Assembly (NCBI RefSeq): GCF_033807575.1
Contig: NC_084725.1
Coordinates: 3,445,001-3,509,000, forward strand
Direction: 5' to 3'
Origin: Cydia pomonella
Taxonomy: Eukaryota > Arthropoda > Insecta > Lepidoptera > Tortricidae
Length of the DNA stretch: 64,000 nt
Within the stretch, counting starts at the first letter, position 1, and each line of letters opens with the position of its first letter. The notes below the pieces were generated by a model, which made no database searches, was not told the DNA's origin, and saw only the letters and a program-made list of their open reading frames with translations. This document shows, piece after piece, positions 1 through 11,372 of the stretch. The translations under genes and the position numbers were made by a program.

Positions 1-1139
1 ACTTTTTGACAAACTTCCGGTAAAAAAAATATTATTTTTTATTTAGTGCAAATGTAGTGTCTTTAGATAAGTACCGTTTTTAAAATTTTCACGTCTCTCT
101 TAATTTCCCCCGAAGCACAATGTACAAAATAATTAAAAATACATGTTCCATAATTTGCCCAGGCGTGCAAAGTTAACTGAATGTTTATAATGCTTTAAAA
201 AGCTTAACTTGAGATTGCACCAACCGACTGACTTATCCTCGAGCCGCAATCGAAAAAAAAATTTTTTTTAGGGTATCATACATTGCACATCTATTTAATT
301 AAGATATACTATGCACCAAGGTGTTCTCTATACACTACTTAGCTTGAACCTAATAGCTTTTAATTTACTCCAAAATTACGGCACTTTATAGTTTATACCT
401 AAAATTTAACGGTCTTCCGTACATAATAGAAACGGTGCAACTCGGGGGAAACAATCTAGTTGCGCCATCTAACAAATCCAAAAAAAGCACGACTACACGA
501 CTTACTTCCATACTTTTTCTTAACTTGACTATACTACAGGGCGAAAATAAAAGCTTGTAAAAGATACTAATGGCGTTATCAATCAACAAGACATCAATAA
601 TCATTTGTTCCTGTCCGCCATTTTGAAATTTGTTTGTTAGAAAGAGACAAAATTTAACAGAGTTTTGCTAAGTTTTATGAATGAGGGAGAGAGTTTATCT
701 GCAAGAGTGAATGTAGGGCAATGAGACCTTGTGATATTTAAAAAGGTCTTTATCATTAGGGCACGTTCAGAAGATAGTAGTTTCATGTAAACAATGCCAC
801 TCACTTTATATTACGTTTATATTGTTATCATTGTATATTTTGTAAACTGGCTTTAGCTCACTAACAAGCTGATATTAGGTATTTATATTTACGTCATTTG
901 AGGGAGGTAACTCGATAAACCAAGTTTATACGTCAGTCAAATATTCTGAGAGCAAGTGCATAAGTTAGAATAAAAATGTGTGAGTGTCGTGAAACACTCG
1001 TTTGGAACGATGTATATTATTATATTTATTAACGATAAACGTTTTATATTACACATGAACAAATATCTTTATTTACAATAACAATATACAGAATGGATAT
1101 ATACAGATGATTTCTATAATTAGCTTATATCTAAAATAG
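1..1139. other. AT-rich intergenic sequence, no gene seen
   Basis: I see no coding region, RNA gene or clear repeat here. Open frames in this stretch are short, AT-rich and resemble nothing I recognise. Confidence 0.5.
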
Positions 1140-1765
1140 GCCCTTGAGGCATTGTACCAAGGATGCTGGTGGCATTTCCTCGTTGTATCGCAATACTGAT
1201 ACGTTGTGCGAGGAAGCCGCCAGCTCTTCGGTCGCCAGTTACGTCAACCAGACGTTTCGCGATTTCTCCAAAAAACTTGTGCGCGCTGGGACCCCATGGA
1301 CCTAGAGTTTCAACGCCAAATGGTACAAAATGGTACTCTCTACCGAGGCTCTTATATTTATTACGTTAGAAAATTTCGGCGTTTTCCGCCGCTGCGCCCG
1401 CTTTTACATTTGTCCGTTGGAGGTGGGACGGTGCCAGTGTGTCTACGCAGGTAGCATCCCACACTAACATCCGTCCCAAGCTCCAAGGAACCAAGGACAC
1501 CCCATCAAGCCTCTTGCCATCATCCTTGATAATGCCAGTCGGCTCAAGAAGAACAGGCACATTGATGGTGGAAAGAGATCGACAGATTATGTCATTAAGC
1601 GACGCATGTCTTGAAAAACGACCTGCACTTTTTTGACAAGATAATCCATGGTGTCCCAGTCGGTCCGCGTCCAAGAGCATATATGTGGCGTGCATACCGA
1701 AACCCCGTGTCGCAAACCAGTCGCCAGTCTTAGGGAGGAAATTCAGATCAGAAAATACAAAAATA
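1140..1765 (-). mobile_element. Broken 3' fragment of an RLE-type non-LTR retrotransposon
   Basis: Read on the minus strand, this encodes the C-terminal endonuclease part of a retroelement related to the intact ORF at 4591-7443. Visible landmarks are HHGLSC (end of the zinc knuckle), RHASLND, DGKRLDG, LVWDATC and, after a frame change near 1366, EIAKRL and IQRGNATS. The PD of the PD-(D/E)XK-like site reads LD here, and the reading frame is split, so this is a dead copy. It lacks the reverse transcriptase half, as expected for a 5'-truncated insertion. Sequence differences from 4591-7443 indicate a different subfamily. Confidence 0.8.
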
Positions 1766-2699
1766 TACAAAAAACTTAACCGACAAAATAATACTTATCA
1801 CATCTGCGCTACTAAAGGATATATGTAAGATGGTGAAATTAGGCTACTTGTTCTCGGGAAATAATTTAGTCAAAAGAGGGCTGTGACGGAAAAATCTTAA
1901 ATTTTTTTCGCCTAGCCATCCGCCACCCATCCGATAAGGAACTTTGTTCCAATAAAATACTCATACCACTATAATACTTGAATAGTTCCCTCGATTTCTC
2001 CTGGTTTCCATCGGATCTTGACATAAGCTTTTAAACGAAATAGTACATTTCGATGCTAGTGCGGAAAGTATGTCATTACATTACACAGATAGACGTAAAT
2101 AACGATCTTTAGATAGTAATAGTACAACTTTTTTATTTTCAATTGTTTCTGTCTTATAGAACATGCATAAAAAATTACTTGTTTTTCTTATTTTTTCCCA
2201 ACTGTATTAAAAACGTCGTTCGATACATGTGAGGAAATGTGCACTTTTTGAGCAACTGTATTAAAAAAATATATTTTTTTAATGTACTATTTCTAATGCG
2301 GTTCACTCATTTTCGAGAAATCGGGGGAAAAAAATTAGTCTCATAGAGGATTCTTCCTCTAAAATTTTCCATATAAATGCTTGCCATTTTTGCTTCTTTA
2401 TGACATTTTTTGTGGATTGGATCCTTTTCACTAAACTGCGTCCATTAATAACTTCGGAGACTGCCTTAACGCATCTACACTGCACTTCATCTGCCGTTAG
2501 TTGATCGAGTCATTAACGTTATCTTGTTTACACTAGCCAAGGTATTTGTTCCTTAGGTTATCGCCACGCTGTAGGTATACATAGGGACTGCCAGATATTT
2601 ATTTTTGTTTGAAACACACGGAATACCGAGATGATAAGGCAATAGTTGTACACCTGCTTATGTTTCTTATGATTGCCTGTCAAATATCAAAACTGTTAC
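1766..2699. other. AT-rich intergenic sequence, no gene seen
   Basis: I found no coding exon or clear repeat structure in this stretch. Confidence 0.45.
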
Positions 2700-2702
2700 T
2701 AA

Positions 2703-3213
2703 GGGGTTATCCATTATAAAAAAAAAATATTATAGGACATTATTACACAAATTGACTAAGTCCCACAGTAAGCTCAATAAGGCTTATTAATTACATCACA
2801 CGAATTTCATGAATTTTTGACCCCTCCCCTTGTCACACCTGGTCACATTTAGCAACCCCCCTCCCCCTGGTGTGACGTCACATATCTGGCAATCGTGTTA
2901 GTAACATAATAAGCAATTAAAATGCAGTATTATTATTCTAATAAAACAATTTGTAATAATAGCAATATAGAAATTTTATGACACTGAACCGATTAGGAAT
3001 ACGAATTTCACGGATAAAAGCTATATATCGTTGCAAAAACTAGTTATTTAGTTGTACTGCTAATACAAAAAAATCAAAACAATTTTTGTCTACTCGTGAA
3101 GTTAAGTGACGTCACAAAGCTGCTCACTCCCCCCTCCCCCATGTCACAACATGTCACATTTTCTGTAACCCCTCCCTCCCCCTATACATGTGATGTAATT
3201 AATGGATGGCCCC
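2703..3213. mobile_element. Harbinger-like TIR element with C-rich interior
   Basis: Imperfect inverted termini (GGGGTTATCCATTA at the left, TAATGGATGGCCCC at the right) bound about 510 bp. The 3-bp direct repeat TAA flanks both ends (2700-2702 and 3214-3216), as in PIF/Harbinger-type insertions. Subterminal arms carry CCCCTCCCCC-type tracts and GTCACA motifs in both halves. The left terminus is interrupted by a SINE fragment (2728-2785). No transposase is encoded. Confidence 0.65.
2728..2785 (-). mobile_element. Tail fragment of tRNA-derived SINE (family 1)
   Basis: This matches the 3' part of the SINE seen complete at 56648-56900 (reverse orientation), sharing the CTAAGTCCCACAGTAAGC block. 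It sits inside the left terminus of the TIR element 2703-3213. Confidence 0.7.
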
Positions 3214-3292
3214 TAAGCAAAAACTAATTTATGAGCATACTATAAAATAAGCGATTATATCATGGATAGAGATGTTTGACAATAATAACGTC

Positions 3293-3415
3293 CAGCGGTG
3301 GCAACATGGTTTCATTTTTATCACTTGTTACTATACCCGTCACTTTCACGCTTACATACTTGTTAGAACGTGACGGCCATGGTGACAAATGATAAAGAGC
3401 CGACCATCTTAGCCC
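3293..3415. mobile_element. Small foldback (MITE-like) element, copy 1
   Basis: About 120 bp closely matching 18165-18295. The two halves are mutually complementary (ATCACTTG...CCCGTCAC against GTGACGGCCATGGTGACAAATGAT), so the transcript would form a hairpin. No coding capacity. Confidence 0.6.
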
Positions 3416-3613
3416 TACTGTATTAGCAGCATTAGCATTTAATATTAATTTAAATTGTAGTTTTTTATTTAATGAATGTTAAAGTTGTAAGATGTAATGT
3501 TTTGTAAATATGTGTTCCACAGAGTTTCTTGCCGGTTCCATATTGGGTACCCTCTTATAATTTAGGAGGGATTTAAATCTCGGGTTAGAGATGTAGCGTC
3601 AGAGCCAGCGTAG

Positions 3614-3811
3614 CAGGGATCGGAAACCGGTATTTTTTCTATGGGAACGAAAACGGTATTTTTTCGTTCTTTGTTAATTATTTCATTTCTAATTGGGCAA
3701 TCTAATAATACGAAGTCGTTATCTAAAAACACAACCGAGTCCTATATTTGGAGTATAAAATAACCCGAAATATATGTTTATTTCAAAGTTTTTCCAAAAA
3801 TCGGATCCCTG
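3614..3811. mobile_element. hAT-like MITE, copy 1 (8-bp TSD CAGCGTAG)
   Basis: Terminal inverted repeats CAGGGATCGGA...TCGGATCCCTG bound 198 bp. An exact 8-bp direct repeat CAGCGTAG abuts both ends (3606-3613 and 3812-3819). Termini starting CA and an 8-bp duplication are the hAT signature. It is non-autonomous with no ORF. Relatives lie at 50034-50354 and 57818-58017. Confidence 0.8.
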
Positions 3812-3819
3812 CAGCGTAG

Positions 3820-4590
3820 CGTTATTTGACGTTCATAAGCGCAAAATTGTAATATGTATACCTATTACTTCTACTTGAAAAATAAACTTTATCAAAAATG
3901 CGACCTAATTCGAAAGGGCACAGGCAATTTTTATGCTTTAGAGTAGTTCTGAGTTATACGATCTCACCCGCTTTCATACAATCGAAATACAGTCCAAGCC
4001 CAAACCACTAAGTAATGATTTGGTGTTCGACTTCTATTAAACTATCCAATGTTTCAATGTTTGATTAATTTAATTTAATGTAAACAAAGCACTAAAATCA
4101 ATTCTTTCCACAAAAATATTATAGTGCAATTATATTTACAAATCCTCTGGTACAATATATCAAGAAATTTATAGTCATCGTACAGCGGATAGTATCTTTT
4201 CACGAAGGCCGCAGTTCGCAGGCATAGCCCAAAAAGGAGCGCCGATGCACACCTCGATTGACATGACAAGAATGTCAGTGTAAAAAAATATCAATAACAT
4301 CGATACAACTTCTTGTTTATAAGTGATTTATATTTATATTTTGCCTCCTCACGCCTGCCCTAAGGCCTCTTTTGACGCCCGTCCCTGCCCAGAGCTCCGG
4401 TTCCGAAACAAAAGTCCTCGCTGCCGCCGCTGGTCACGACGGTGCACCGAGAGAGTATCGACTCTGCAGTTTCGTGTCAGTCGTTAATTGTGAAATTGTT
4501 TAGTTATACTAACCTATACTGTGTTTTGTGTTTGTTAATGTATATAAGTATCTCATTTACAATGTTTCTACTTTTTGGTGTTAAACAGCA
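3820..4590. other. Sequence upstream of the retrotransposon ORF
   Basis: No ORF is seen. A GC-richer block at about 4345-4450 differs from the AT-rich surroundings and probably belongs to the 5' untranslated leader of the retroelement. I could not fix its 5' boundary or a convincing target-site duplication. Confidence 0.35.
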
Positions 4591-7443
4591 ATGAGTTCTC
4601 TGCCTGAGTCGTCGTGCCCTCACTGTCTTGATTCATCGCGAGTGTTTACGTCCCGAGGTCTTAAGGCGCATATTACTCGTAAACACAAAGATGTTCCCCG
4701 CCTTATACATACGCAACCCGCCGGCGATGCCTCTGTTCGCTTTAATATCACGCCACCAGCTCCAACTTCACAAGCAAATAGCTGTAGCCTGGACCAACTT
4801 GCCTCATTTAAGGGGTCAGTGAGAGTTCTTCGCCACATTCCAAAAGGGGCAAGGAGTATCGCTGCTAGTAAGTTATGTAATATCATTGATAATTGCATTA
4901 CAATTAATGGAGTAAACGAATGGTACGCTCTCCTATCTTTTTCCTATAGGGCATTACGAACTCCTGAATCAGTTGAAGCAGGATCTCTTACCGCGAAAGT
5001 TAAGGCAAATATAGATGCTTTCTCTTACTTAGCGTCCGCTGAATGTACGGCGGCTCACAGGTCCCTGTCACTGACTAAGTTAATTGAAGCCAAAGTCCAT
5101 GAGGGCGATCTAAGGGGAGCTGTCCGAATACTTTTGAGCGAAGACACAATTGCTCCTCAAGGACCTGACACTCTCACAGCATTGCAATCAAAACATCCGG
5201 CTCCGTCTCGTCCACTCTGTTTCCCAGCTGAGCCAGATCTGAACTGCCCAACCCTATCAGTTAAAGTTGAGGATGTGGCTTGGGCAATAAACTCCTTTCA
5301 CAGTGGATCAGCAGCAGGGTTGGATGGCATTCGGCCAGACCTCTTGAAGGAGCTGACATCTGGCTCGGCTGGAGACAGCGGGGTACGTCTTTTGGAGTCC
5401 TTAACCAAACTTTGTAATTTTTTACTTAGCGGAAAGTTACTTGCTGAAGTTTGTCCTTATTTATATGGGGCTACTCTTTGCGCTTTAAGGAAGAAAGAGG
5501 GAGGGGTGCGTCCAATAGCAGTAGGGTGCACATTCCGACGACTCGTCGCTAAGCTTGGATGCCGCGCGGTAAGAGAGCAGATGGCTTCCTACCTTCAACC
5601 ACTTCAGGTGGGTTTTGGGACACCTTTGGGTTGCGAAGCGGCGATACATGCAGTGCGTAGTTTTGCATTAGATTCAGAAAATGCAGGTAGTGTGATAGTC
5701 AAACTAGACCTAAAAAACGCTTTTAACTCTGTTGAGAGGGACGTCTTATTAAAAGAGGTAAGTGAGAATATTCCATTTCTCTACCCCTTCCTCCACCAGG
5801 TCTATCACCTACCTTCCAACCTCTTCTATGGTTCCAGTCGTATTTTGTCTCAAGTGGGTGCTCAACAAGGAGATCCGTTGGGTCCCCTCACTTTTAGCCT
5901 CTCAATACAAAAAGCAATCGCTGAGCTTAAGTCCCCGCTCAACATTTGGTACCTCGATGATGGTACCATTGGAGGTAAACCAGAAGAAGTAAAGCGAGAC
6001 TTGCTTATTTTGCTTCCGCGCCTTAAGGATCTGGGGTTGGAAGTTAATGCGTCCAAATGTGAAGTTTTCGCGTGCGGGTTGGAGTCATCTTCTTTCTTCC
6101 CCTCCTTCTCATCGGTATTGCCTGGGCTAAGGGAACTTAGCTCTAACTCTTTTACTTTACTCGGAGCCCCTTTATTTCCATCTGCAGTACCCGAGGCTCT
6201 GCTAAGGCGAAAAGAGCTCCTTCTGCTTGCTGGCGAACGCCTCAAGGACATCAATCCGCATGTAGCTTTGGTTCTATTACAAAAATGTTTTGCCGTACCT
6301 AAGGTAACCTATCTTCTGCGTACGGCCCCCGTGTGGTTATTTCCTGACGACATCGATTGCTTCGATGCCGCTATAAAGTTATCAATAGAGTCTTTGGTAA
6401 ACATCTTTATGAACGAAAACCAGTGGACACAAGCAGCCCTTCCGGTCCGTCACGGTGGCATTGGCGTGCGGCGTATAAAAGACGTGTGCCTGCCAGCCTT
6501 TCTGGCGTCGGCCCATGGGGTGGCAGACCTTGTTGCTAATATTGTACCAAAAAATGGCGACAGAGTGTGCATACCCCATGTGGCGGACGCCTTAAGGGCA
6601 TGGTTGTGCATCAACCCGGGAGCAACTGTGCCAGAGAACCCAAAAATTCAGCGTGCATGGGACGACACTCTCTCAAAAGCTACATTAGACAACCTCATTA
6701 TGAGCGCCGCGGGAGTTGACCGTGCAAGGCTTCTGGCAGTGTCGCAACCAGAATCAGGGGCATGGTTGCACGCGTTGCCTTCGCCCCAATTGGGCACCTT
6801 ACTCGACAGTGACTCACTGCGCGTGGCTGTTGCTCTCCGCCTGGGCTGCGATGTATGCCAACCACACTTTTGCATCTGCGGTTCCATGGTGGGTGCTGAC
6901 GGCCACCACGCACTGAGTTGCCGTCGTTGCGCAGGTAGGCACCCGCGTCACCATGCCCTCAACGATACTGTCCAGAGGGCCCTTAGGTCGGCTGGTGTCC
7001 CATCGGTGCTTGAGCCCCCTGGTCTTAGCCGCACCGATGGCAAACGACCCGATGGCCTGACCCTAATACCATGGGAACGGGGGCGGTGCTTGGTGTGGGA
7101 CGCTACGTGCGTCAGCACCTTCGCCGCCTCCCACATCAGCCGTACCTCGCGCACGGCCGGAGCGGCAGCCGAAACGCAAGCGGCTTTAAAGAGGCAAAAA
7201 TATGCCCCTATTTGCCCAGGCTACATATTCGTTCCATTCGCTGTGGAAACGGCGGGTTGCTGGGGAGCGGACGCAAAACGTCTTATACGCGAACTAGGCC
7301 GTCGTCTCAGGCAAAAGGGGGAGGGTCCCCGCTCCGAGTCGTTCCTAGTGCAAAGGCTGTCCATGGTAATTCAGCGTGGAAATGCTGCGAGTATCATGGG
7401 CGCCTTTGCACCCGGGACGGTGGGGAGCGGTTTGTTTGTGTAA
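4591..7443 (+). CDS. Intact RLE-type non-LTR retrotransposon polyprotein (C2H2 finger, RT, endonuclease)
   Basis: A single uninterrupted 950-codon frame encodes a protein that would nick target DNA and copy its own RNA at the nick (target-primed reverse transcription). A C2H2 finger near the N-terminus (C9, C12, H27, H32) is typical of R2-like elements and probably binds DNA. The reverse transcriptase follows: KLDLKNAFN with catalytic D373, QQGDPLGP at 425-432, and YLDD with D456/D457. The C-terminus has the CCHC knuckle of RLE elements (C761-X-C763-X8-H772-X4-C777), then RHHALND (786-792), RPDG (P820, D821) and WDATC (D837), fitting a PD-(D/E)XK-like nuclease. There is no apurinic endonuclease domain. 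ATG 4591 is the first in-frame start and precedes the finger directly. YLDD instead of the usual LINE YADD, and GP instead of SP after QGDPL, are notable. I cannot assign the clade (R2, NeSL, CRE, Utopia or other) without a phylogeny. Confidence 0.9.
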   Translation: MSSLPESSCPHCLDSSRVFTSRGLKAHITRKHKDVPRLIHTQPAGDASVRFNITPPAPTSQANSCSLDQLASFKGSVRVLRHIPKGARSIAASKLCNIIDNCITINGVNEWYALLSFSYRALRTPESVEAGSLTAKVKANIDAFSYLASAECTAAHRSLSLTKLIEAKVHEGDLRGAVRILLSEDTIAPQGPDTLTALQSKHPAPSRPLCFPAEPDLNCPTLSVKVEDVAWAINSFHSGSAAGLDGIRPDLLKELTSGSAGDSGVRLLESLTKLCNFLLSGKLLAEVCPYLYGATLCALRKKEGGVRPIAVGCTFRRLVAKLGCRAVREQMASYLQPLQVGFGTPLGCEAAIHAVRSFALDSENAGSVIVKLDLKNAFNSVERDVLLKEVSENIPFLYPFLHQVYHLPSNLFYGSSRILSQVGAQQGDPLGPLTFSLSIQKAIAELKSPLNIWYLDDGTIGGKPEEVKRDLLILLPRLKDLGLEVNASKCEVFACGLESSSFFPSFSSVLPGLRELSSNSFTLLGAPLFPSAVPEALLRRKELLLLAGERLKDINPHVALVLLQKCFAVPKVTYLLRTAPVWLFPDDIDCFDAAIKLSIESLVNIFMNENQWTQAALPVRHGGIGVRRIKDVCLPAFLASAHGVADLVANIVPKNGDRVCIPHVADALRAWLCINPGATVPENPKIQRAWDDTLSKATLDNLIMSAAGVDRARLLAVSQPESGAWLHALPSPQLGTLLDSDSLRVAVALRLGCDVCQPHFCICGSMVGADGHHALSCRRCAGRHPRHHALNDTVQRALRSAGVPSVLEPPGLSRTDGKRPDGLTLIPWERGRCLVWDATCVSTFAASHISRTSRTAGAAAETQAALKRQKYAPICPGYIFVPFAVETAGCWGADAKRLIRELGRRLRQKGEGPRSESFLVQRLSMVIQRGNAASIMGAFAPGTVGSGLFV

Positions 7444-7500
7444 ATTTTAAGTTTTAATAATATAATAATATGTTTTTATAATTAAATAAAAAATAATAAA
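7444..7500 (+). mobile_element. Short 3' tail of the RLE retrotransposon
   Basis: After the stop codon comes a very short, A/T-only stretch rich in TAATAA and AATAAA-type repeats, a plausible 3' end for a LINE. The exact junction with host DNA is not certain. Confidence 0.5.
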
Positions 7501-7661
7501 GAATTTTTCAGTAATTTAATGTTATGAATGGAAAGTTCCCCCAAAGGATTCCAGTTCAGAAATAGGATGTGCAGTTATCGTCCGGTGAAAGGTCACCCAT
7601 CAATGTTTGACTTATACACGAATCTGTATCAGTACATTCAGTACTAACAGAAACACAACTG

Positions 7662-7798
7662 AGGGCCTACCGCGAACACCGCAGTTCGCAAATTGCGGCC
7701 ATTTTTCCCCGTCACTATAATTACGTCTTAATAGGAGTAAAAGAGAAAGATGCCCGCATTTTGCCAACTTCGATGTTCGCGGTAGGCCCTCTGTTACC
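7662..7798. mobile_element. Foldback element with GCGGTAGGCC ends, copy 1
   Basis: Complementary arms (GGCCTACCGCGAAC at the left, GTTCGCGGTAGGCC at the right) bound about 137 bp containing GTCACTATAATTACGTCTTA. Related copies are at 11225-11362 and, more diverged, 16885-17010. No ORF. Confidence 0.65.
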
Positions 7799-9499
7799 AG
7801 TCCTAACAGAAACATAACTGATCAAAGATAGTCTTTATCTTGGTGCATTAAGGGTTACTTATGATCAGTTAATTGTTGATGATACTCGAGCGCAAGTTAT
7901 AGTAAAATCAAACACTGCAAGCGAATACGTAGTGTTCTATGTCACACTTACCTACGACGGGTAGGTGTGAAAGAGATCACACTACGTATTTAAACTGAAA
8001 TCCTAGCGATCCTCTCAAATAGCGACTTTATTATTATTGCAACAAGACTTAAATTACAACGACAGGTGGTCGGCCATCTTGGAGAATCTCTACCAGTGTT
8101 TGTTGGTACTATCAACATTTAAGAGGGGGCTAATGCAAAATTATAGTTTAATTTTTACCCGATTTAATTAAAGGAAAATACCATGAAAAAACGCACATAG
8201 TAAGTAGACTGTATTTTCAAAGGCAATTGCACACAAAACCTTGAAAGCTTTAAAGTTTGCCCGCTAGAAAAAAAACATTAACACATGTCTAAATTTACCC
8301 TGTATGTCTTAGCAGTATAATTTTAATATAAAATAGCTAGTGATATAGCCTAGGAATGTGACGAGCAAAATTTTAAACATAAGGTGGTTCGACTAGGTTA
8401 CCCAAAGCTTAAACCTCACTAGATGGCGCCACAATTGCAAATTTTTAGTTTTAATTTTTTTGTGGAGTAGTCTTGGTATTTCTATACTGTAAATTATGTT
8501 TAGCGCACTCTTTAAATAAATATTGAACTATTACAACAAACATTGAACACTTCATTGTACAAAAACTACCCCTTAAAGTTGACAGAATGTTTCTTAACTC
8601 TATTTCTAAGTATCACTCACACATTCAAACAGTCTTACTGGGATCCTTGTAGTAGACAATTTGGCACAGCGTGAGTAGGCTTCAATAGCGTTGCGGTATG
8701 TACGTGGAAATACATGCAAGAGGATGTGGGTTCGAGACTCATTAATTTTTTTTTTGTTATCAGTATTATCAAGTACCTATTATTAATAAATTATTTTATG
8801 AGAAATATTTTCCATAAAAATATTAAAAATCTGATTCTCACACATCATGATATTTTTGGGTTCTTCCAACTCAGAATCACTAGCATAATCAATCCTCGTG
8901 CTATAAAAACCCGAAAATTTGTATAGAAATTTTAGTTTTACATTGAAATTTCTTTCACACTAAAATGTGACATAATGGTATGGATATTTTAGGATATCTT
9001 TTTTTTAATGCTAGGGTGGAGAAAATTCTAAGTAGAATGAACCTAAGAAAGTCCAAATTTGTAAGTCAGATTTTCCGGTATTTTTTTTCAAAAAAAAAAC
9101 GCTGTTTTGTTCTAAAATTAAAGCAATCCCTTACTGCCCAGCCTTTGAAAAAGTAGGTACTATTTTACAGTAGAATTAAAACATTTTTTTACGATACATT
9201 TAATTAAATTACAGTGAGTTACAAAATATTTATAACCATTATAAAAAGAAATGAGATATTTACCATGTTTGTTTATATTATTGATTTCCCGATATTTTGA
9301 CACAACTAGAAGTTTCACACAATTTCATTCAACGGATCACATCATATCCAATTTATGTGTTTATGTATTGCATTGTTTTCTACCTAGTTGGTTATTAAAT
9401 TCTGTTACTGCAATAATCTTTATCTACATAAAATATACCAACGAAAGTTTAAAAAAGTATATATTAAAATGAAGTACACAAAATCAGGAATTACATATG
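7799..9499. other. AT-rich intergenic sequence with a possible SINE head near 8655-8745
   Basis: No gene was recognised. At 8655-8745 a stretch carries a box A-like TAGCGTTGCGGTA and a box B-like GGGTTCGAGAC followed by a T-run, which could be the tRNA-derived head of a degraded SINE. The two open frames of 70-73 codons nearby are T/A-rich and unconvincing. Confidence 0.35.
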
Positions 9500-10020
9500 A
9501 CAATATCATTCAAAATCGCCTCCTCTGGCTTTGACACAGGCCCTCAAACGATGAGGCACGATTGTCATGTCTAATTCCGTCACTGTCTTAACTATGGCCC
9601 GCTTGAGGGAGTTAAGATTTGTGTGGGGTTTAGCACAGGCTTTCTCCTCAATAACCTGCTATATGGCATAATCCAGGGGGTTAAGGTCCGGGCTGGAGGA
9701 CGGCCAGTCTTCGTGGGCAATAAAGTCAATTTTGTTCCTTCGAAACCAGGCTTGAGTTGTTTTTACCTTATGTGCAGGAGCTGAGTCCTGTTCAAAGATC
9801 CATGGCTGGTTTTGAAATAGGGTGTGGCTTAAGGGCTTCACTATTGGTTCGAGAACGGTTTCCAGTTTCCGGTTTTCACACCTTTTTCACAGAAATTAAT
9901 CTGTGTTAGCCCTGAGTATGACACACCCAAAATCATGTTTAGCGGGTGCCCACATTTGTGCAACGCAATAGGGTTGTTTCCATCTACAAATCTTAGGGCA
10001 TAATTGTATCCCAATAAATT
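9500..10020 (-). pseudogene. Mariner-family transposase remnant
   Basis: Minus-strand frames match the C-terminal half of a mariner (Tc1/mariner superfamily) DD34D transposase. I can read the segment leading to FCEKGVKTGNW, then QDSAPAHK (second catalytic Asp region), WPSSSPDLNPLDYAI (third catalytic Asp) and the tail QVIEEKACAKPH. A Trp codon after DYAI has become TAG, the frame shifts near 9845, and the N-terminal half is absent. Such an enzyme excises and inserts mariner elements at TA sites. This copy cannot. Confidence 0.85.
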
Positions 10021-10604
10021 CTTTTGGATTATAAGAACATGTTAAACTACTTTTAGGGGACCTGTAATGGCCATATTTTTGTAAATAATGAATTTAAAAT
10101 ATCTTTTGGCACACGTCACGTGACCAAACTCGAAACGTCATTGAAGATTCTGATGACGTCACAACTCTCGGATTGACACTGTTGACAGTTAGGCGATTAA
10201 CAACAAATGACAAATATCAGTTGACAGTTCGTATCTTCTACGTGTGTATGTAGTTATATGTCAAACCATAAACTGTGACGTCACACAATTTTCAAAGAGC
10301 GTTTTGGGCGCGAAAGCATCTGTCAAAATATATTTTGTTAATTTAACATATTTAAAGCCGTTTTTAGTATAAAAGCTGAATTTTAAGGCAACTTTTAGTT
10401 AATATAGAAAGTAATACAAGCGTTTCAAAAAATTGGAATACGATTCTCTTTTAGGTCCCAATTCATTATAGATACGACGAGATAAGTGTTATGTGTGGTA
10501 TATAATTATAGCTCACAAATCCACCACATTATGACATTTTTTATTTTTTCGGTAGCATTTGTTTTAACGGAAATAAAGAGGTTGCAAATCGAGTAACAGA
10601 ACTT

Positions 10605-10838
10605 CAGAACAGATATCATTTGATATTTACCAGTCGCTTTTCGGTGAAGGAAAATATCGTGAGGAAACTGGACTAATCCCAACAAGGCTTAGTTTTACCC
10701 TCTGGGTTGGAAGGTCAGATGGCAGTGGCTTTCGTAAAAACTAGTGCCTACGCCAAATCTTGGGATTAGTTGTCAAAGCGGACCCCAAGCTCCATTGAGC
10801 CGTGGCAATATGCTGGGACAACGCTAGGAAGAAAGAAG
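10605..10838 (+). mobile_element. SINE family 2, head-truncated, with 19-bp target-site duplication
   Basis: The body contains CTCTGGGTTGGAAGGTCAGA and ends in TGGGACAACGCTAGGAAG, shared with 37569-37892, 41517-41717 and 53481-53755 in reverse orientation. A perfect 19-bp direct repeat (10586-10604 and 10839-10857) flanks it, proving recent retroposition. The tRNA-like head seen in the 37.6 kb copy is missing. Confidence 0.85.
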
Positions 10839-11224
10839 AAATCGAGTAACAGAACTTAGTAACCAACTAGGTATAATAGTTATGTTATGATGTAAATGTC
10901 CATATCATGTTGGAGTCATATATGTATTAGCCAACTAATTATTCAAGATCAATACACTTAGCTCCCTTAGGTATTCGCCTAAGTACAATCTCGGGCAAAA
11001 TTGAGTTTTATAAAAGTGAACTATTTCTAGGTCATATTTTCTATGAATTGGTCATTTTTGTAGACTCCAATTACAGTTACACTTTTCTTGGTTTTTCGCG
11101 GACCAGAATATCGATGATTTTTGTAACTTGATTTAGACGTTGCTATCATTTTCAATCCAAAAACACATAAAATCACAATTCAGAACATGCGGCAGCGTTG
11201 TTTTCTATCAAGTACCTCAAGTAC

Positions 11225-11362
11225 CAGGGCGGCTACCGGGAAAATCGAAATTCGTCAATTTCGGGCATTTTTCTCTGTCACTCTAATTACGTCTTAGTGA
11301 GAGTAAAAGAGAAAGATCCCCGCAATTTGCGAATTTAGGTTTTCGCGGTAGGCCCCCAGGTC
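11225..11362. mobile_element. Foldback element with GCGGTAGGCC ends, copy 2
   Basis: This is a relative of 7662-7798: it shares the AATTACGTCTTAGTGAGAGT centre and the right end TTTTCGCGGTAGGCC, with a diverged left arm. Confidence 0.55.
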
Positions 11363-11372
11363 CTGTCAAGTT

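Noticed and set aside
4262..7520. Target-site duplication for the intact retrotransposon (AAGAATGTCAGTGTAA against AAGAATTTTTCAGTAA).
   Set aside because: The match is imperfect and in low-complexity AT-rich DNA; it cannot be separated from chance without other copies.
8655..8745. Functional tRNA gene.
   Set aside because: Box A- and B-like motifs are present but the stems do not pair well; a decayed SINE head is more likely.
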